A DNA stretch of 64,000 bases from Uliginosibacterium sp. (lineage in GTDB: Bacteria; Pseudomonadota; Gammaproteobacteria; Burkholderiales; Rhodocyclaceae): positions 310,001 through 374,000 of the forward strand of contig JADKDZ010000002.1 of assembly GCA_016718265.1 (NCBI GenBank). Reading direction: 5' to 3'. The notes under the pieces were generated by a model. That model ran no database searches. It saw only the letters and a program-made list of their open reading frames with translations, and was not told the DNA's origin. Positions 17,570 through 29,781 of the stretch are shown here, piece by piece. The position numbers and the translations under genes were made by a program. The first letter of the stretch is position 1; every line of letters starts with the position of its first letter.

Positions 17570-18532
17570 TTGAAGATCACCATCAGTGAAATCGCGGCAC
17601 ATGCAGGCGTTTCGACCGGCACGGTGAGCCGTGTCATCAACGGTCACAGTACCGTTGCCAAAGCCACGCGCAGCAAAGTGCTCGAAGTCATGGAGCAGCT
17701 TGGCTATGAGCCAGACCCGGTCGCACGTGAGCTCTCGATGCGCTCAAAACACGCAATCGGCATGTGGGTAGGGGCGGGCGAGAACCGTTTGTCGCCATAC
17801 TTCAGTCGGGTTTGGCGGGCACTGATCAAGGAGATGCAAGACCGCGCTATCCAATTCATCGAGATGCCGCCTGACCTATCGGGGTGGCGGCGGCCCTTGA
17901 ATGCCGTCCTTATCTTCAATTCAAGTTTTCTGGAGCAGCGGCTGAATGTGCTTGCGGAAAGGGAGCTCCCATCCGTGCTGATCGGTCGCGGGACTGGCAT
18001 TTCCTGTGTCGCGCCAGACGACGTCGGGGGAGGGCGCCTGGCTGCAAATACCTTGCTTGAGCTAGGCCACCGCAAAGTCCTGCATCTGAGCGTGCTCGGC
18101 GACTCGCAATGGCATGCCGACCGTGCAGACGGCTTTGCTGAGGTCATCAACGCTGCTGGCGCGGATGTATCACTGGTTCAGATGCGTGGCGAGCAGTCGG
18201 TCCTGGGGGGCTATCGGCTGATGCGTGATGCGTGGCTCGCCGGGCAAAGACCCAGCGGAGTCTTCTGCGCAACCGATGAGATGGCGGTCGGCGCATACGG
18301 CGCGCTGATGGATCTTGGCGTGCGGATTCCCGAGGCCATGTCCATGTTGGGTTTCGATGGCCTGGCGCCGGAACTTCAGCCGGGCCTGGCGACCATTGCA
18401 CAAGATATCCCGCAAATCGCGCATGAGGCCGTGTCACTGGTGCTTGAAGCAATCGAACAGCGGCCACCGCGACAGGTTGTGGTGCCGGTCCACCTTGAAG
18501 CCGGACCGAGCTTGGCGCAGGCACCGAACTAG
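17570..18532 (+). CDS. LacI-family transcriptional regulator of the maltodextrin locus
   Basis: This 320-residue repressor has an N-terminal helix-turn-helix (ITISEIAAHAGVSTGTVSRVINGH, split here as residues 3-26) and hinge helix, followed by a periplasmic-binding-protein-like sugar sensor (about 60-320). The start is TTG 17570, which gives the standard MKITISEIA start; no ATG fits. Its position in front of an alpha-glucosidase and MalKEFG-like transporter, with matching operators at both promoters, suggests it responds to maltose or a maltodextrin. The inducer is inference. Confidence 0.9.
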   Translation: MKITISEIAAHAGVSTGTVSRVINGHSTVAKATRSKVLEVMEQLGYEPDPVARELSMRSKHAIGMWVGAGENRLSPYFSRVWRALIKEMQDRAIQFIEMPPDLSGWRRPLNAVLIFNSSFLEQRLNVLAERELPSVLIGRGTGISCVAPDDVGGGRLAANTLLELGHRKVLHLSVLGDSQWHADRADGFAEVINAAGADVSLVQMRGEQSVLGGYRLMRDAWLAGQRPSGVFCATDEMAVGAYGALMDLGVRIPEAMSMLGFDGLAPELQPGLATIAQDIPQIAHEAVSLVLEAIEQRPPRQVVVPVHLEAGPSLAQAPN

Positions 18533-18563
18533 CCCTTAGTTCCTGAAGTTGAACGAGCAAGTG

Positions 18564-18607
18564 TTGACAGGCTCAGATTTCGGAACTAACGTTGTAACCG
18601 GTTACAA
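18564..18607 (+). promoter_or_regulatory. Promoter and perfect LacI-type operator of the glucosidase-mal operon
   Basis: TTGACA at 18564-18569 is a consensus -35; about 17 bases later TAACGT is a weak -10. TTGTAACCGGTTACAA at 18592-18607 is a perfect 16-bp palindrome with central CG lying across the start-site region. A LacI-type repressor bound there would block transcription. It shares its half site with the operator before the regulator gene. Confidence 0.75.
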
Positions 18608-18631
18608 ACAATGTGCGGCACAAGAGCTAGG

Positions 18632-20308
18632 ATGGAGTCCTCAGTGCAAGGTGACAAAACGGAATGGTGGCGGGGCGCGTCGATCTACCAGATCTACCCC
18701 CGCAGCTTTTGCGACAGCAACGGCGACGGCGTAGGAGACTTGCCCGGGATTATTTCCCGCTTGCCCTATATCGCCGAGCTTGGTGTCGACGCCATCTGGA
18801 TTTCTCCGTTCTTTCGCTCGCCGATGAAAGACTTCGGCTACGACGTTGCGGATTACTGCGATGTCGACCCGCTGTTCGGCACGCTCGAAGACTTCGATCA
18901 CTTGCTCGTCAAGGCCCATGCGCTCGGCCTGAAAGTCATCATCGATCAAGTGCTCTCGCATACCTCTGATCAACACGACTGGTTCAAGCGCAGCCGCATG
19001 AGTCGTGATAACCCCACCGCCGATTGGTATGTGTGGGTTGATCCGCTGCCTGACGGCTCGCCCCCCAACAACTGGCTGTCCGTGTTTGGCGGCTCGGCCT
19101 GGCAGTGGGAGCCGCGGCGTTGCCAGTACTACCTGCACAATTTCCTCAAGTCACAGCCTGATCTGAATTTCTACAATGAAGCCGTTCAAGCGCAGCTGAT
19201 TGATACGGTGCGATTCTGGTGCGAACGCGGCGTGGATGGTTTCCGTTTCGACGCCTGCAATTTTCATTTCCATGACAGGGCGCTACGCAGCAACCCGCCC
19301 AAGCCGTCTAAAGACAGTGTTGGGAGCGCAATTCGCCAAAGCAATCCGTACAACATGCAAGACCATGTGTACGACAAGACCCAGGCTGAAAACCTGACGT
19401 TCCTGAAGCGCTTGCGTCTGCTGCTCAACCAGTACGGTGTTGCCGGTCTCGGCGAAGTTGGGGACGACAATGGCGTCGAGGTGATGGCGCAGTACACCGC
19501 GAACGGTGACAAGCTGCACATGGCGTACAGCTTCAACTTTCTGACCGAGGCTTTCTCGGCGCAGCATATCCGCAGCGAAGTCGAACGCTTCGAAGTCAAG
19601 ATCAACCCCGTTCAGGGATGGGGATGCTGGGCGTTTTCCAACCACGATTCAGAGCGCGTGTTGACGCGCTGGACACCCCACGTCACCGACCCTGCCGAGC
19701 GGCGATGCGTGGCCAAAGTTCTGCTGGCCGTGCTGGCCAGTCTGCGCGGCAGCTTCTGTGTCTACCAGGGTGAAGAACTCGGGCTGGACGAAGCGGAAGT
19801 CGACTATGACCATCTCCGTGATCCGTATGGAATCGCATTCTAGCCCGACTACAAAGGGCGCGACGGCTGTCGCACGCCAATACCCTGGAGTGCTCGGTCG
19901 GCGTGGGCCGGTTTCTCAACCCAGGAACCCTGGCTGCCACTCTCCCGTGCGCACATTGAGGCGTCGGTTGACGCGCAAAGCGACGATCCCGGGTCCGTGC
20001 TGAGTTTCTATCGCCAGTTTCTTGCGTGGCGGCGCACACAGCACACCCTGGTCAAGGGCGACATCACCTTTATGGCGGCTCCGGACGCCGTGCTGTTCTT
20101 CAAGCGCAGCATGGATAACGAAGAGGTTTTTGCCGCATTCAATCTTTCGCGCAACAACGCAGTCATCGAAGTCCCCCTCGGCCTTACCGCACTGGCGGGG
20201 CACGGATTTGCCGCGCAGACCGTGCGCGCGGAGGGCAAGCGGGCACGCGTCAGCTTGCCCCCATGGGCTGGCTTCTTCGGCACACGCAGCAAACTGACCC
20301 AGTATTAA
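18632..20308 (+). pseudogene. GH13 alpha-glucosidase interrupted by one in-frame amber codon
   Basis: The frame encodes an alpha-amylase-family enzyme of about 558 residues, like oligo-1,6-glucosidases and alpha-glucosidases that split imported maltose. The start WWRGASIYQIYPRSF, the nucleophile region GFRFDACNF, the acid-base region GLGEVGDDNG and FSNHDSERV are intact. At 19841-19843 the codon after DPYGIAF is TAG where the family has Trp (FW in the pattern DPYGIxFWPxxKGRDGCRTP). The same frame then continues as PDYKGRDGCRTPIPW without further lesions to 20308. One G-to-A change (TGG to TAG) explains it. Unless read through or a sequence error, the product ends at residue 403 and lacks the last barrel elements and C-terminal domain. 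ATG 18632 is preferred to ATG 18611. Confidence 0.85.
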
Positions 20309-20377
20309 AGGCGCCCGGCCAGTAAACGGCGCAAAAGGCGCCGTGTGCGTCGAACAGAGTGAAGAACAGGAGACAGC

Positions 20378-21520
20378 ATGGCAGATGTCGTACTCAAGGC
20401 CATTCAAAAGTCATACGGTGAACTGCAAATCTTGCATGGCATTGATCTGGACATTGCGGACGGAGAATTCATCGTCTTCGTAGGCCCCTCCGGTTGCGGC
20501 AAATCGACGCTGCTGCGTGCGATTGCCGGGCTGGAGGAAATCTCTGGCGGAGAGTTGTTCATCAAGGGCCGCCGGATCAATGATGAACCGCCCTCAAGAC
20601 GTGGCATATCCATGGTGTTTCAAAGCTATGCGCTGTATCCGCATATGAGCGTTGCGGAAAACATGGCGTTTGGCCTGAATCTGATCGGGTTCTCCAAATC
20701 GCAGCAGAAAGAGGCCGTCGCCCACGCAGCAAAGATTCTGCAGATTGAACATCTGCTCGCCCGCAAACCCAAGGCGCTCTCCGGCGGGCAGCGCCAGCGT
20801 GTCGCAATCGGCCGCGCCATCGTTCGCAAGCCAGACGTTTTCCTGTTTGACGAGCCGCTGTCAAATCTTGATGCAGCGCTGCGCGTGCAGATGCGGATCG
20901 AGATTGCGAAACTCCACACCCAGCTCGCCGCCACCATGATTTATGTGACCCACGATCAGGTTGAAGCCATGACCCTGGCCGACCGGATTGTGGTGCTGAA
21001 TGCCGGGCGTGTCGAACAAGTCGGGCGTCCGCTGGCGCTGTATCACCATCCCGCGACGATATTTGTCGCCGGATTCATCGGCTCGCCAAAGATGAATTTC
21101 ATCGCCGCAAAGATTCAACAGCCTGGCGACAGGATGAGCACCGTCGTGCTGCGCAGCGGTGTCGCCCTCACGGCGCAGGTTGATACCCTCGCTGCGCGCG
21201 CTGAAGCCGCGGTCACGCTGGGGATTCGTGCTGAGCATATCGTGCTGGTAGATGACCCTGCAGCAGACGACGGCAACACGCTGACGGCCGAAGTGATTGC
21301 CCAGGAGCGCCTGGGCGACTTGACTTATCTGTACGTCCAGATACCGGACGCCGATCACGCGCTGACCGTAAGGGCACAACCGGATATCAACCTGACTGCC
21401 GGTTCTAGAGTCAGGCTGCGTGTGCCGGCAGAGAGCGTTTATATGTTTGATGCCGACGGCAAAGCGTTTGCACGCTGCGTTGAAGGTGTCACCGCAGGCA
21501 ACCCGGCAAGCGTCGGGTGA
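20378..21520 (+). CDS. malK: ABC transporter ATP-binding protein, MalK/UgpC family
   Basis: This 380-residue ATPase has Walker A GPSGCGKST (about 37-45), the signature LSGGQRQRVAIGRA (about 134-147), Walker B VFLFDEPLSNLD and the switch histidine in YVTHDQVEAMTLADR. A C-terminal TOBE-like domain (about 235-380) is typical of sugar importers. It powers the adjacent MalE-MalF-MalG system. AGGAG precedes ATG 20378. The symbol is given by context; this family also serves other sugars. Confidence 0.87.
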   Translation: MADVVLKAIQKSYGELQILHGIDLDIADGEFIVFVGPSGCGKSTLLRAIAGLEEISGGELFIKGRRINDEPPSRRGISMVFQSYALYPHMSVAENMAFGLNLIGFSKSQQKEAVAHAAKILQIEHLLARKPKALSGGQRQRVAIGRAIVRKPDVFLFDEPLSNLDAALRVQMRIEIAKLHTQLAATMIYVTHDQVEAMTLADRIVVLNAGRVEQVGRPLALYHHPATIFVAGFIGSPKMNFIAAKIQQPGDRMSTVVLRSGVALTAQVDTLAARAEAAVTLGIRAEHIVLVDDPAADDGNTLTAEVIAQERLGDLTYLYVQIPDADHALTVRAQPDINLTAGSRVRLRVPAESVYMFDADGKAFARCVEGVTAGNPASVG

Positions 21521-21576
21521 GGCGAATAGTGTTCGGGCCCGGCCAAGGGCCCACATCAACCCAGGAGGAGCAAGAT

Positions 21577-22776
21577 ATGAAAAATGTACGTCGTCATTTT
21601 GGCAAACTGGTGGTATCCAGCCTCGCACTATCGCTGGCAGCCGCTTTCCCGCTCAGCGCCTACGCCGAGCAAGGCAAGCTCGTCGTCTGGATCAACGGTG
21701 ACAAGGGTTACAACGGGCTGCAGAAGGTGGGTGACGAGTTCGCCAAGAAGACCGGTATCGAGGTGAAGGTCGAGCATCCGGAAGATGCGCCGAGCAAATT
21801 CCAGCAAGCCGCCGCGGCCGGCAAGGGACCAGACATCTGGATCTGGCCGCATGACCGGATTGGCGAGTGGATCACCGGCGGTCTGCTGGAAGCGGTCAAC
21901 CCGGGCAAGGCGATCAAGGACGGCATCGATCCGCTGGCCTGGAAAGCCTTCACCACCAACGGCAAGGTATGGGGCTACCCCATCTCGATCGAAGCCGTGG
22001 CGCTGATCTACAACAAGGATCTCGTGCCCACGCCACCGAAGAGTTTCGATGACATCCTGGTGCTGGACAAGAAACTGCAAAAAGATGGCAAGCACGCCAT
22101 CCTGTGGGACTTCACCAACACCTACTTCACCTGGGGCCTGATTGCAGCCAACGGCGGCTACGCCTTCAAGCAGAAGCCGGATGGCTCCTATGACGCGAAG
22201 GATGTGGGCGTCAACAATGCGGGCGCGATTCAGGGCGTCGAGACCATTACGGGCCTGATCAAGGCGGGTGCGATGCCCAAGACCGCGAGCTATTCCGACA
22301 TGGAAGCTGCCATGGCGCAGGGCAAGGTGGCCATGATGATCAACGGCCCCTGGTCCTGGGGCAACCTGCGTGAGAAGAAGATCAACTTCGGCGTAGCCCC
22401 GATTCCTGCCGTCGGCGCAAAGGGTGGCGCGCCGTTCGTGGGCGTGCTGGGCGCCATGATCAACAAGTCGAGCCAGAACAAGGATGTCGCGGTCGAGTTC
22501 ATCGAGAACTACATGCTTACCGTGGCCGGCCTGAAGAAGATGGACGCCGACAAGCCCCTGGGCGTGCCGGCCAACAAGGCCTTCTATGAAGAGCTGAAAG
22601 GGAACCCGCTGATCCAGGCCACGATGGCGAGTGCGCAGGCTGGCGCGCCCATGCCGTCAAACCCGGAGATGGGCAAGTTCTGGTCCTCCATGGCTACTGC
22701 CTTGCAAAACATTACGCAAGATCGTGAGCCGGTGAAGGATGGCCTGAACAAGGCTGCTGATCGCATCAAGAACTAA
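21577..22776 (+). CDS. malE: Maltose/maltodextrin-binding periplasmic protein MalE
   Basis: This 399-residue solute-binding protein has a Sec signal peptide ([21 protein letters not shown], cleaved at about residue 30). The mature start [18 protein letters not shown] resembles E. coli MalE ([20 protein letters not shown]). Ligand-site motifs such as [23 protein letters not shown] and [15 protein letters not shown] are present. ATG 21577 with AGGAGG upstream is chosen over a longer in-frame start at 21517. It delivers maltose or maltodextrins to MalFG. Confidence 0.94.
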   Translation: [399 protein letters not shown]

Positions 22777-22796
22777 ACCTGATGTAGCTATCCGCG

Positions 22797-22828
22797 CAGC
22801 GGTGTCGCCTTGGATGGCGACGCCGCTG
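22797..22828 (+). repeat. Stem-loop in the malE-malF intergenic region
   Basis: A 13-bp stem (CAGCGGTGTCGCC against GGCGACGCCGCTG, one G-U pair) with a 6-base loop lies 20 bp after malE. There is no T-run. In E. coli, REP stem-loops at the same place protect the malE mRNA and lower malF expression relative to malE; this hairpin could do the same. Confidence 0.65.
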
Positions 22829-22890
22829 GTTGTGGCTTCCATTGCGAACATGACTTATGCATGATTCGCGACTCGTTCTGCCTGGAGTGC

Positions 22891-24477
22891 ATGTTGACCG
22901 TGTCGATTCAAACACAATCCGCTTCGATTTCGTGGCGTCTGCGCTTGCGGGCGTGGGTTCCACCCATCCTGGGTGCCTGCCTCCTGCTGTGTGGCTTGTA
23001 TGGGGTCATGCTGATCTACGCGACGGGCCAATCCTGGGTCGCGCTCGGTGTCCTCAGCCTGCTCATGCTCGGAACGTGGTTGTTCACCTCTTCCAAGACC
23101 TATGTCTACCGCTACCTGTTCCCCGGCATCATTGCGGTACTGATCTTCGTGCTCTTGCCGATTCTCTATACATTCGGGATAGGTTTTACCAATTACAGCT
23201 CGCGGAACCTGCTTGGTTTTGAGCGATCGACGCGTTACCTGCTCGAAGAAATGATTCCCTCCGAGGGCGTGGAGTACGCCTTCAGCCTGCATGCGCCGGC
23301 AAAAGACCCCAATCGCAGCTATCGCATCCGACTGGAAGATGCCGGCACCGGCAAGATCTATCTGACTCCCGAGCTCCAGCTGGCCGGCAAGAAGACGCTC
23401 AAAATCGAGGCTGCCGAGGCTGACGACAAAACCCTGGCGCAGCTGCCCGATGCGCTGCAAGTACGCGAATTGATTGCCCTGCAGGCCGCTCTCAAGGGTG
23501 TTGCTGTGCATCTGCCAAGCGGCGAGGAAGTCGGCATGTCCGGCCTGCGTCGCTTTGTGCCCTTGCAAAAGCTGTACAAGCTTGACGGCAAGAACCTCGT
23601 CAACCAGAAAACCGGCGAGGTACTGGTACCGGACTTCACCCGCGGTTTCTACGTCAGCCAGACCACGGGAGAAGGCGTCACGCCCGGGTTCAAGGTCGGC
23701 GTCGGCCTGGACAACTTCCGCCAGATCTTTACCGACGCCAAATACCGCGAGCCCTTCGTCCGCATCTTCATCTGGACGAACGTCTTTGCCTTGCTCACCG
23801 TGTTCTTTGCCTTCAGCGTCGGCATTCTGCTGGCCGTGCTGATGAACTGGGAGGCGCTGAAGTTCCGCCCGGTCTATCGCACAATGCTATTCCTGCCGTA
23901 TGCCGTACCGGGCTTCATCTCCATCCTTGTCTTTCGTGGTTTGTTCAACGAGAGCTTTGGCGAAATCAATCTGATCCTGAACGGCCTTTTCGGTATCAGC
24001 CCTTCCTGGTTCTCCGACCCGCTGCTTGCCAAGGCCATGCTGCTGATCGTCAATACCTGGCTGGGCTACCCCTACATGATGTTGCTGTGCATGGGGCTGA
24101 TCAAATCGATTCCGGCCGATCTGTACGAGGCCTCGGCGATTGTCGGCGCCGGGCCGATCACGAACTTCTTCAAGATCACCTTGCCGCTGATTGCCCGGCC
24201 GATCATGCCGCTCCTGATCTCGTCGTTCGCCTTCAACTTCAACAATTTCGTGCTGGTGTCCATGCTCACCGGCGGCGGGCCGGACTATCTCGATACCAAG
24301 GTGCCCGCCGGTGCAACCGACATCCTGGTGTCCTACACCTACCGGATCGCCTTTGTCGACTCGGGGCAGAACTTCGCGCTCGCAGCCGCCATTTCAACCG
24401 TCATCTTCGCGCTCGTGGCCGTGATGTCTGTGGTGCAGCTCAAGCTGACCCAGGCGGACCGACCCGTCAATACCTGA
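22891..24477 (+). CDS. malF: Maltose ABC transporter permease MalF
   Basis: This 528-residue permease resembles E. coli MalF: N-terminal helices (about 20-100, ending in FTNYSSRNLLGFERS), a long periplasmic P2-like insert (about 115-270) and a C-terminal transport domain with the EAA loop (ADLYEASAIVGAGPITNFFKITLP, given here as its core EASAIVGAGPITNFF). Later helices run to 528. The frame is open back to 22810, but ATG 22891 with GGAG upstream gives a start near the first helix. It forms the channel with MalG. Confidence 0.92.
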   Translation: MLTVSIQTQSASISWRLRLRAWVPPILGACLLLCGLYGVMLIYATGQSWVALGVLSLLMLGTWLFTSSKTYVYRYLFPGIIAVLIFVLLPILYTFGIGFTNYSSRNLLGFERSTRYLLEEMIPSEGVEYAFSLHAPAKDPNRSYRIRLEDAGTGKIYLTPELQLAGKKTLKIEAAEADDKTLAQLPDALQVRELIALQAALKGVAVHLPSGEEVGMSGLRRFVPLQKLYKLDGKNLVNQKTGEVLVPDFTRGFYVSQTTGEGVTPGFKVGVGLDNFRQIFTDAKYREPFVRIFIWTNVFALLTVFFAFSVGILLAVLMNWEALKFRPVYRTMLFLPYAVPGFISILVFRGLFNESFGEINLILNGLFGISPSWFSDPLLAKAMLLIVNTWLGYPYMMLLCMGLIKSIPADLYEASAIVGAGPITNFFKITLPLIARPIMPLLISSFAFNFNNFVLVSMLTGGGPDYLDTKVPAGATDILVSYTYRIAFVDSGQNFALAAAISTVIFALVAVMSVVQLKLTQADRPVNT

Positions 24478-24487
24478 GGAACTCCCC

Positions 24488-25378
24488 ATGGCAATGGTTC
24501 TCGACAAATCGCATCGCTGGCGCGTGGTGGCGGCACATCTGGGCTTGATCGCATTCATTGCGCTCACCGTGTTCCCCTTCCTCATGGTGCTGTCGATCTC
24601 GCTGCGTCCCGGCAACTTCGCCGTCGGCAGCATCATTCCCAGCGACATCACGCTGGAGCACTGGAAGCTGGCACTGGGCCTGACTCATACCCGGGCCGAT
24701 GGCAGCGTCATCAATCCGCCGTTTCCCGTGCTCTTGTGGCTGTGGAATTCCGTCAAGGTTGCCGCCATCACCGCGGGCCTGATCCTGGCGCTCTCCACCA
24801 CCAGCGCCTACGCCTTTGCCCGCATGCGTTTCAAGGGCCGCAGCTTTGCCCTCAACGCCCTGATGCTGATGCAGATGTTCCCGGCCGTGCTCTCGCTCGT
24901 GGCGATCTACGCGATCTTCGAAACCGTTGGCGATTCGCTGCCGCGATTCGGCATCAACACCCACGCCGGGCTGATTCTCGCCTACTGCGGCGGCATCGCC
25001 ATGCACGCCTGGACGATCAAGGGCTATTTCGAGACCATCCCGGCCGAGATGGAAGAGGCCGCCAAGGTCGACGGGGCGACACCGTTCCAGGCCTTCTGGT
25101 ATGTCCTCCTGCCGATGGCCGTGCCGATTCTGGTCGTGGTCTTCCTGCTCGCATTCATCGGCACCATGATCGAAGTGCCGGTCGCCTCCGTCCTGCTGCA
25201 TGACGAGCAGAACCTCACGCTCGCGGTGGGTTCCCGGCTCTACCTCTATCAGCAAAACTATCTGTGGGGCGATTTCGCCGCGGCGGCCATCCTGTCTGGT
25301 CTGCCGATCACCCTCGTGTTCATCCTCGGGCAGCGCTGGCTGGTGTCCGGGCTGACGGCTGGCGGCGTCAAGGGCTGA
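24488..25378 (+). CDS. malG: Maltose ABC transporter permease MalG
   Basis: This 296-residue permease has six predicted helices and the EAA coupling loop (EMEEAAKVDGATPFQAFWYV). The C-terminal residues VSGLTAGGVKG match the E. coli MalG tail (VGGLTAGGVKG), which reaches into the MalE binding site. It starts 11 bp after malF and ends the operon, followed by a strong terminator. Confidence 0.94.
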   Translation: MAMVLDKSHRWRVVAAHLGLIAFIALTVFPFLMVLSISLRPGNFAVGSIIPSDITLEHWKLALGLTHTRADGSVINPPFPVLLWLWNSVKVAAITAGLILALSTTSAYAFARMRFKGRSFALNALMLMQMFPAVLSLVAIYAIFETVGDSLPRFGINTHAGLILAYCGGIAMHAWTIKGYFETIPAEMEEAAKVDGATPFQAFWYVLLPMAVPILVVVFLLAFIGTMIEVPVASVLLHDEQNLTLAVGSRLYLYQQNYLWGDFAAAAILSGLPITLVFILGQRWLVSGLTAGGVKG

Positions 25379-25390
25379 GTCGTTTCAGCC

Positions 25391-25445
25391 AAAAACACCT
25401 GCCCGGAGAGCCGCATGGGTATTGGCTCTCCGGGCAGGTGTTTTT
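25391..25445. terminator. Bidirectional terminator after malG, built on a REP-like palindrome
   Basis: A perfect 22-bp inverted repeat (25391-25412 against 25424-25445) has A5 at its left edge and T5 at its right edge, so it can terminate malG and the convergent ligE. Its GC part TGCCCGGAGAGCC / GGCTCTCCGGGCA also occurs at other intergenic sites in this window (32376, 32554, 38002, 38875), which marks it as a member of a repeat family. Confidence 0.9.
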
Positions 25446-25465
25446 GCTTTGGGTGACGACGGTTT

Positions 25466-28498
<3,033 letters not shown>

Positions 28499-28782
28499 GA
28501 GGAGGCGGATTCTACCGCCGAAACCGAGGTGCACAGCGAGATAGTCGCCCATAGAAGAAGCCACGGAGCTGCCGGCGTGGTGAGACGCAAGCCAGGGCGT
28601 TTTGTCAGAAACTGTTTCTTGATGCCTGTTGGATGTGGTCAAATATGCCATGCGGCAAGTGCTGGTTCGACGCGAACGCCGAAGCGCTTCGATGTGAATT
28701 CCATTTTCTGCATATGTGCGTTCGGCTGAAGCCGCGCCGCAATAGCTTGAACAGTTGGTGACTAATAACTACGGGAGGAAAA

Positions 28783-29532
28783 ATGAGAAATACCGGTTTC
28801 GGATTGTTGCTTGCCGTTTGTCTGAGCGTAACGGGGTGCGCTCTACCAGCAGCCAAGAATCTGTCAGAGAAGGATCGGATGGTGACGAATGGGCGTAGAG
28901 CTGTCGTGATCGTGGCCCAGCCAGAGATCGTCGCGAACATTCACGTATCAAAATTGGGGAATCACTTGGGGCTCATCGGCGCGATTATTGATGGCGGCGT
29001 CAATCAGAACCGGCAGAAATGGGTTGAGAGTACTGTCAAGTCAGCCCGTGAGGCGGTGCCCGGCGCGGATATTGACGCCATGATCATGGCCCAGTTTCAA
29101 GATTCCACCAGCTCAACGGACTACCTCTCCCTCCGAGAGACTGTACTGACCAAGAATATCGGCGAAGCCGATCTCAATCGGCTGATGGACGAGTCAGGCG
29201 CGGATCAGATTCTTTTCTGGAATGTTGACTATGCCTTCGGTACAAATTTCAGCGACATTCGTTTCAGTGGTCTGGCCAGCATTTTCAACCGCAAGTCTGA
29301 CGTGCGCAGCGGCAGAACGCTGTTACGGAATGCGCTCTACTACCGGCGCTTCAATCATTCTGAGCGGCTTGATAACCCAAGTACCAGCGACGACGATGTT
29401 GTGGAGGCCGATAGCAACGTGGCCCAGTGGGCGGCAGACCAAGGCGCATTGACCCGTGCTGCCCTTAAGAGGGGCTTCAAGCGAATTACAGATCTATTCG
29501 CTGCAGACATGCGCACACAATTTCAGCCGTAG
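28783..29532 (+). CDS. Putative lipoprotein of unknown function
   Basis: This 249-residue protein starts MRNTGFGLLLAVCLSVTGCA, a clear lipoprotein signal with lipobox VTGC (Cys19), so it should be anchored in a membrane and face the periplasm. The body (about 30-249) is mixed alpha/beta with no family I can name. GGGAGGA lies about 7 bases before ATG 28783. It stands alone between ygiQ (divergent) and a repeat-containing gap, and nothing in the context suggests a job. Confidence 0.7.
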   Translation: MRNTGFGLLLAVCLSVTGCALPAAKNLSEKDRMVTNGRRAVVIVAQPEIVANIHVSKLGNHLGLIGAIIDGGVNQNRQKWVESTVKSAREAVPGADIDAMIMAQFQDSTSSTDYLSLRETVLTKNIGEADLNRLMDESGADQILFWNVDYAFGTNFSDIRFSGLASIFNRKSDVRSGRTLLRNALYYRRFNHSERLDNPSTSDDDVVEADSNVAQWAADQGALTRAALKRGFKRITDLFAADMRTQFQP

Positions 29533-29661
29533 ATTGGATGCATCGGGCCCAGCGGCGTTTGCCGTCCCAGGCCCGACCGATATGGCTGGCGAAGCGCCCG
29601 CTATTGATCCGGCCCTCAAATAGTTGTGAGCGCGGCGGTGGCTGCCTCGCAACGCCCTCGC

Positions 29662-29713
29662 GTCTTCGTGCCTTCGTGTCCGGCGCTTTTCACTCTCACG
29701 AAGGCACGAAGAC
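29662..29713. repeat. 17-bp inverted repeat in the lipoprotein downstream gap
   Basis: GTCTTCGTGCCTTCGTG (29662-29678) pairs with 29697-29713 across an 18-base loop. The arms contain the short direct unit CTTCGTG twice. It lies in the 249-bp gap 29533-29781, which holds no gene. A transcription-ending role is possible, but no T-run is seen. Confidence 0.65.
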
Positions 29714-29781
29714 ACGAAGCTCTTCGCGTCATTATTCAAGCTATTCGAGGGCCGAATCTATAACTCAAACTGAGTTGCCGT

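Noticed and set aside
20861..21628. A 255-codon minus-strand open frame over malK
   Set aside because: Antisense to the ABC ATPase with intact Walker and signature motifs.
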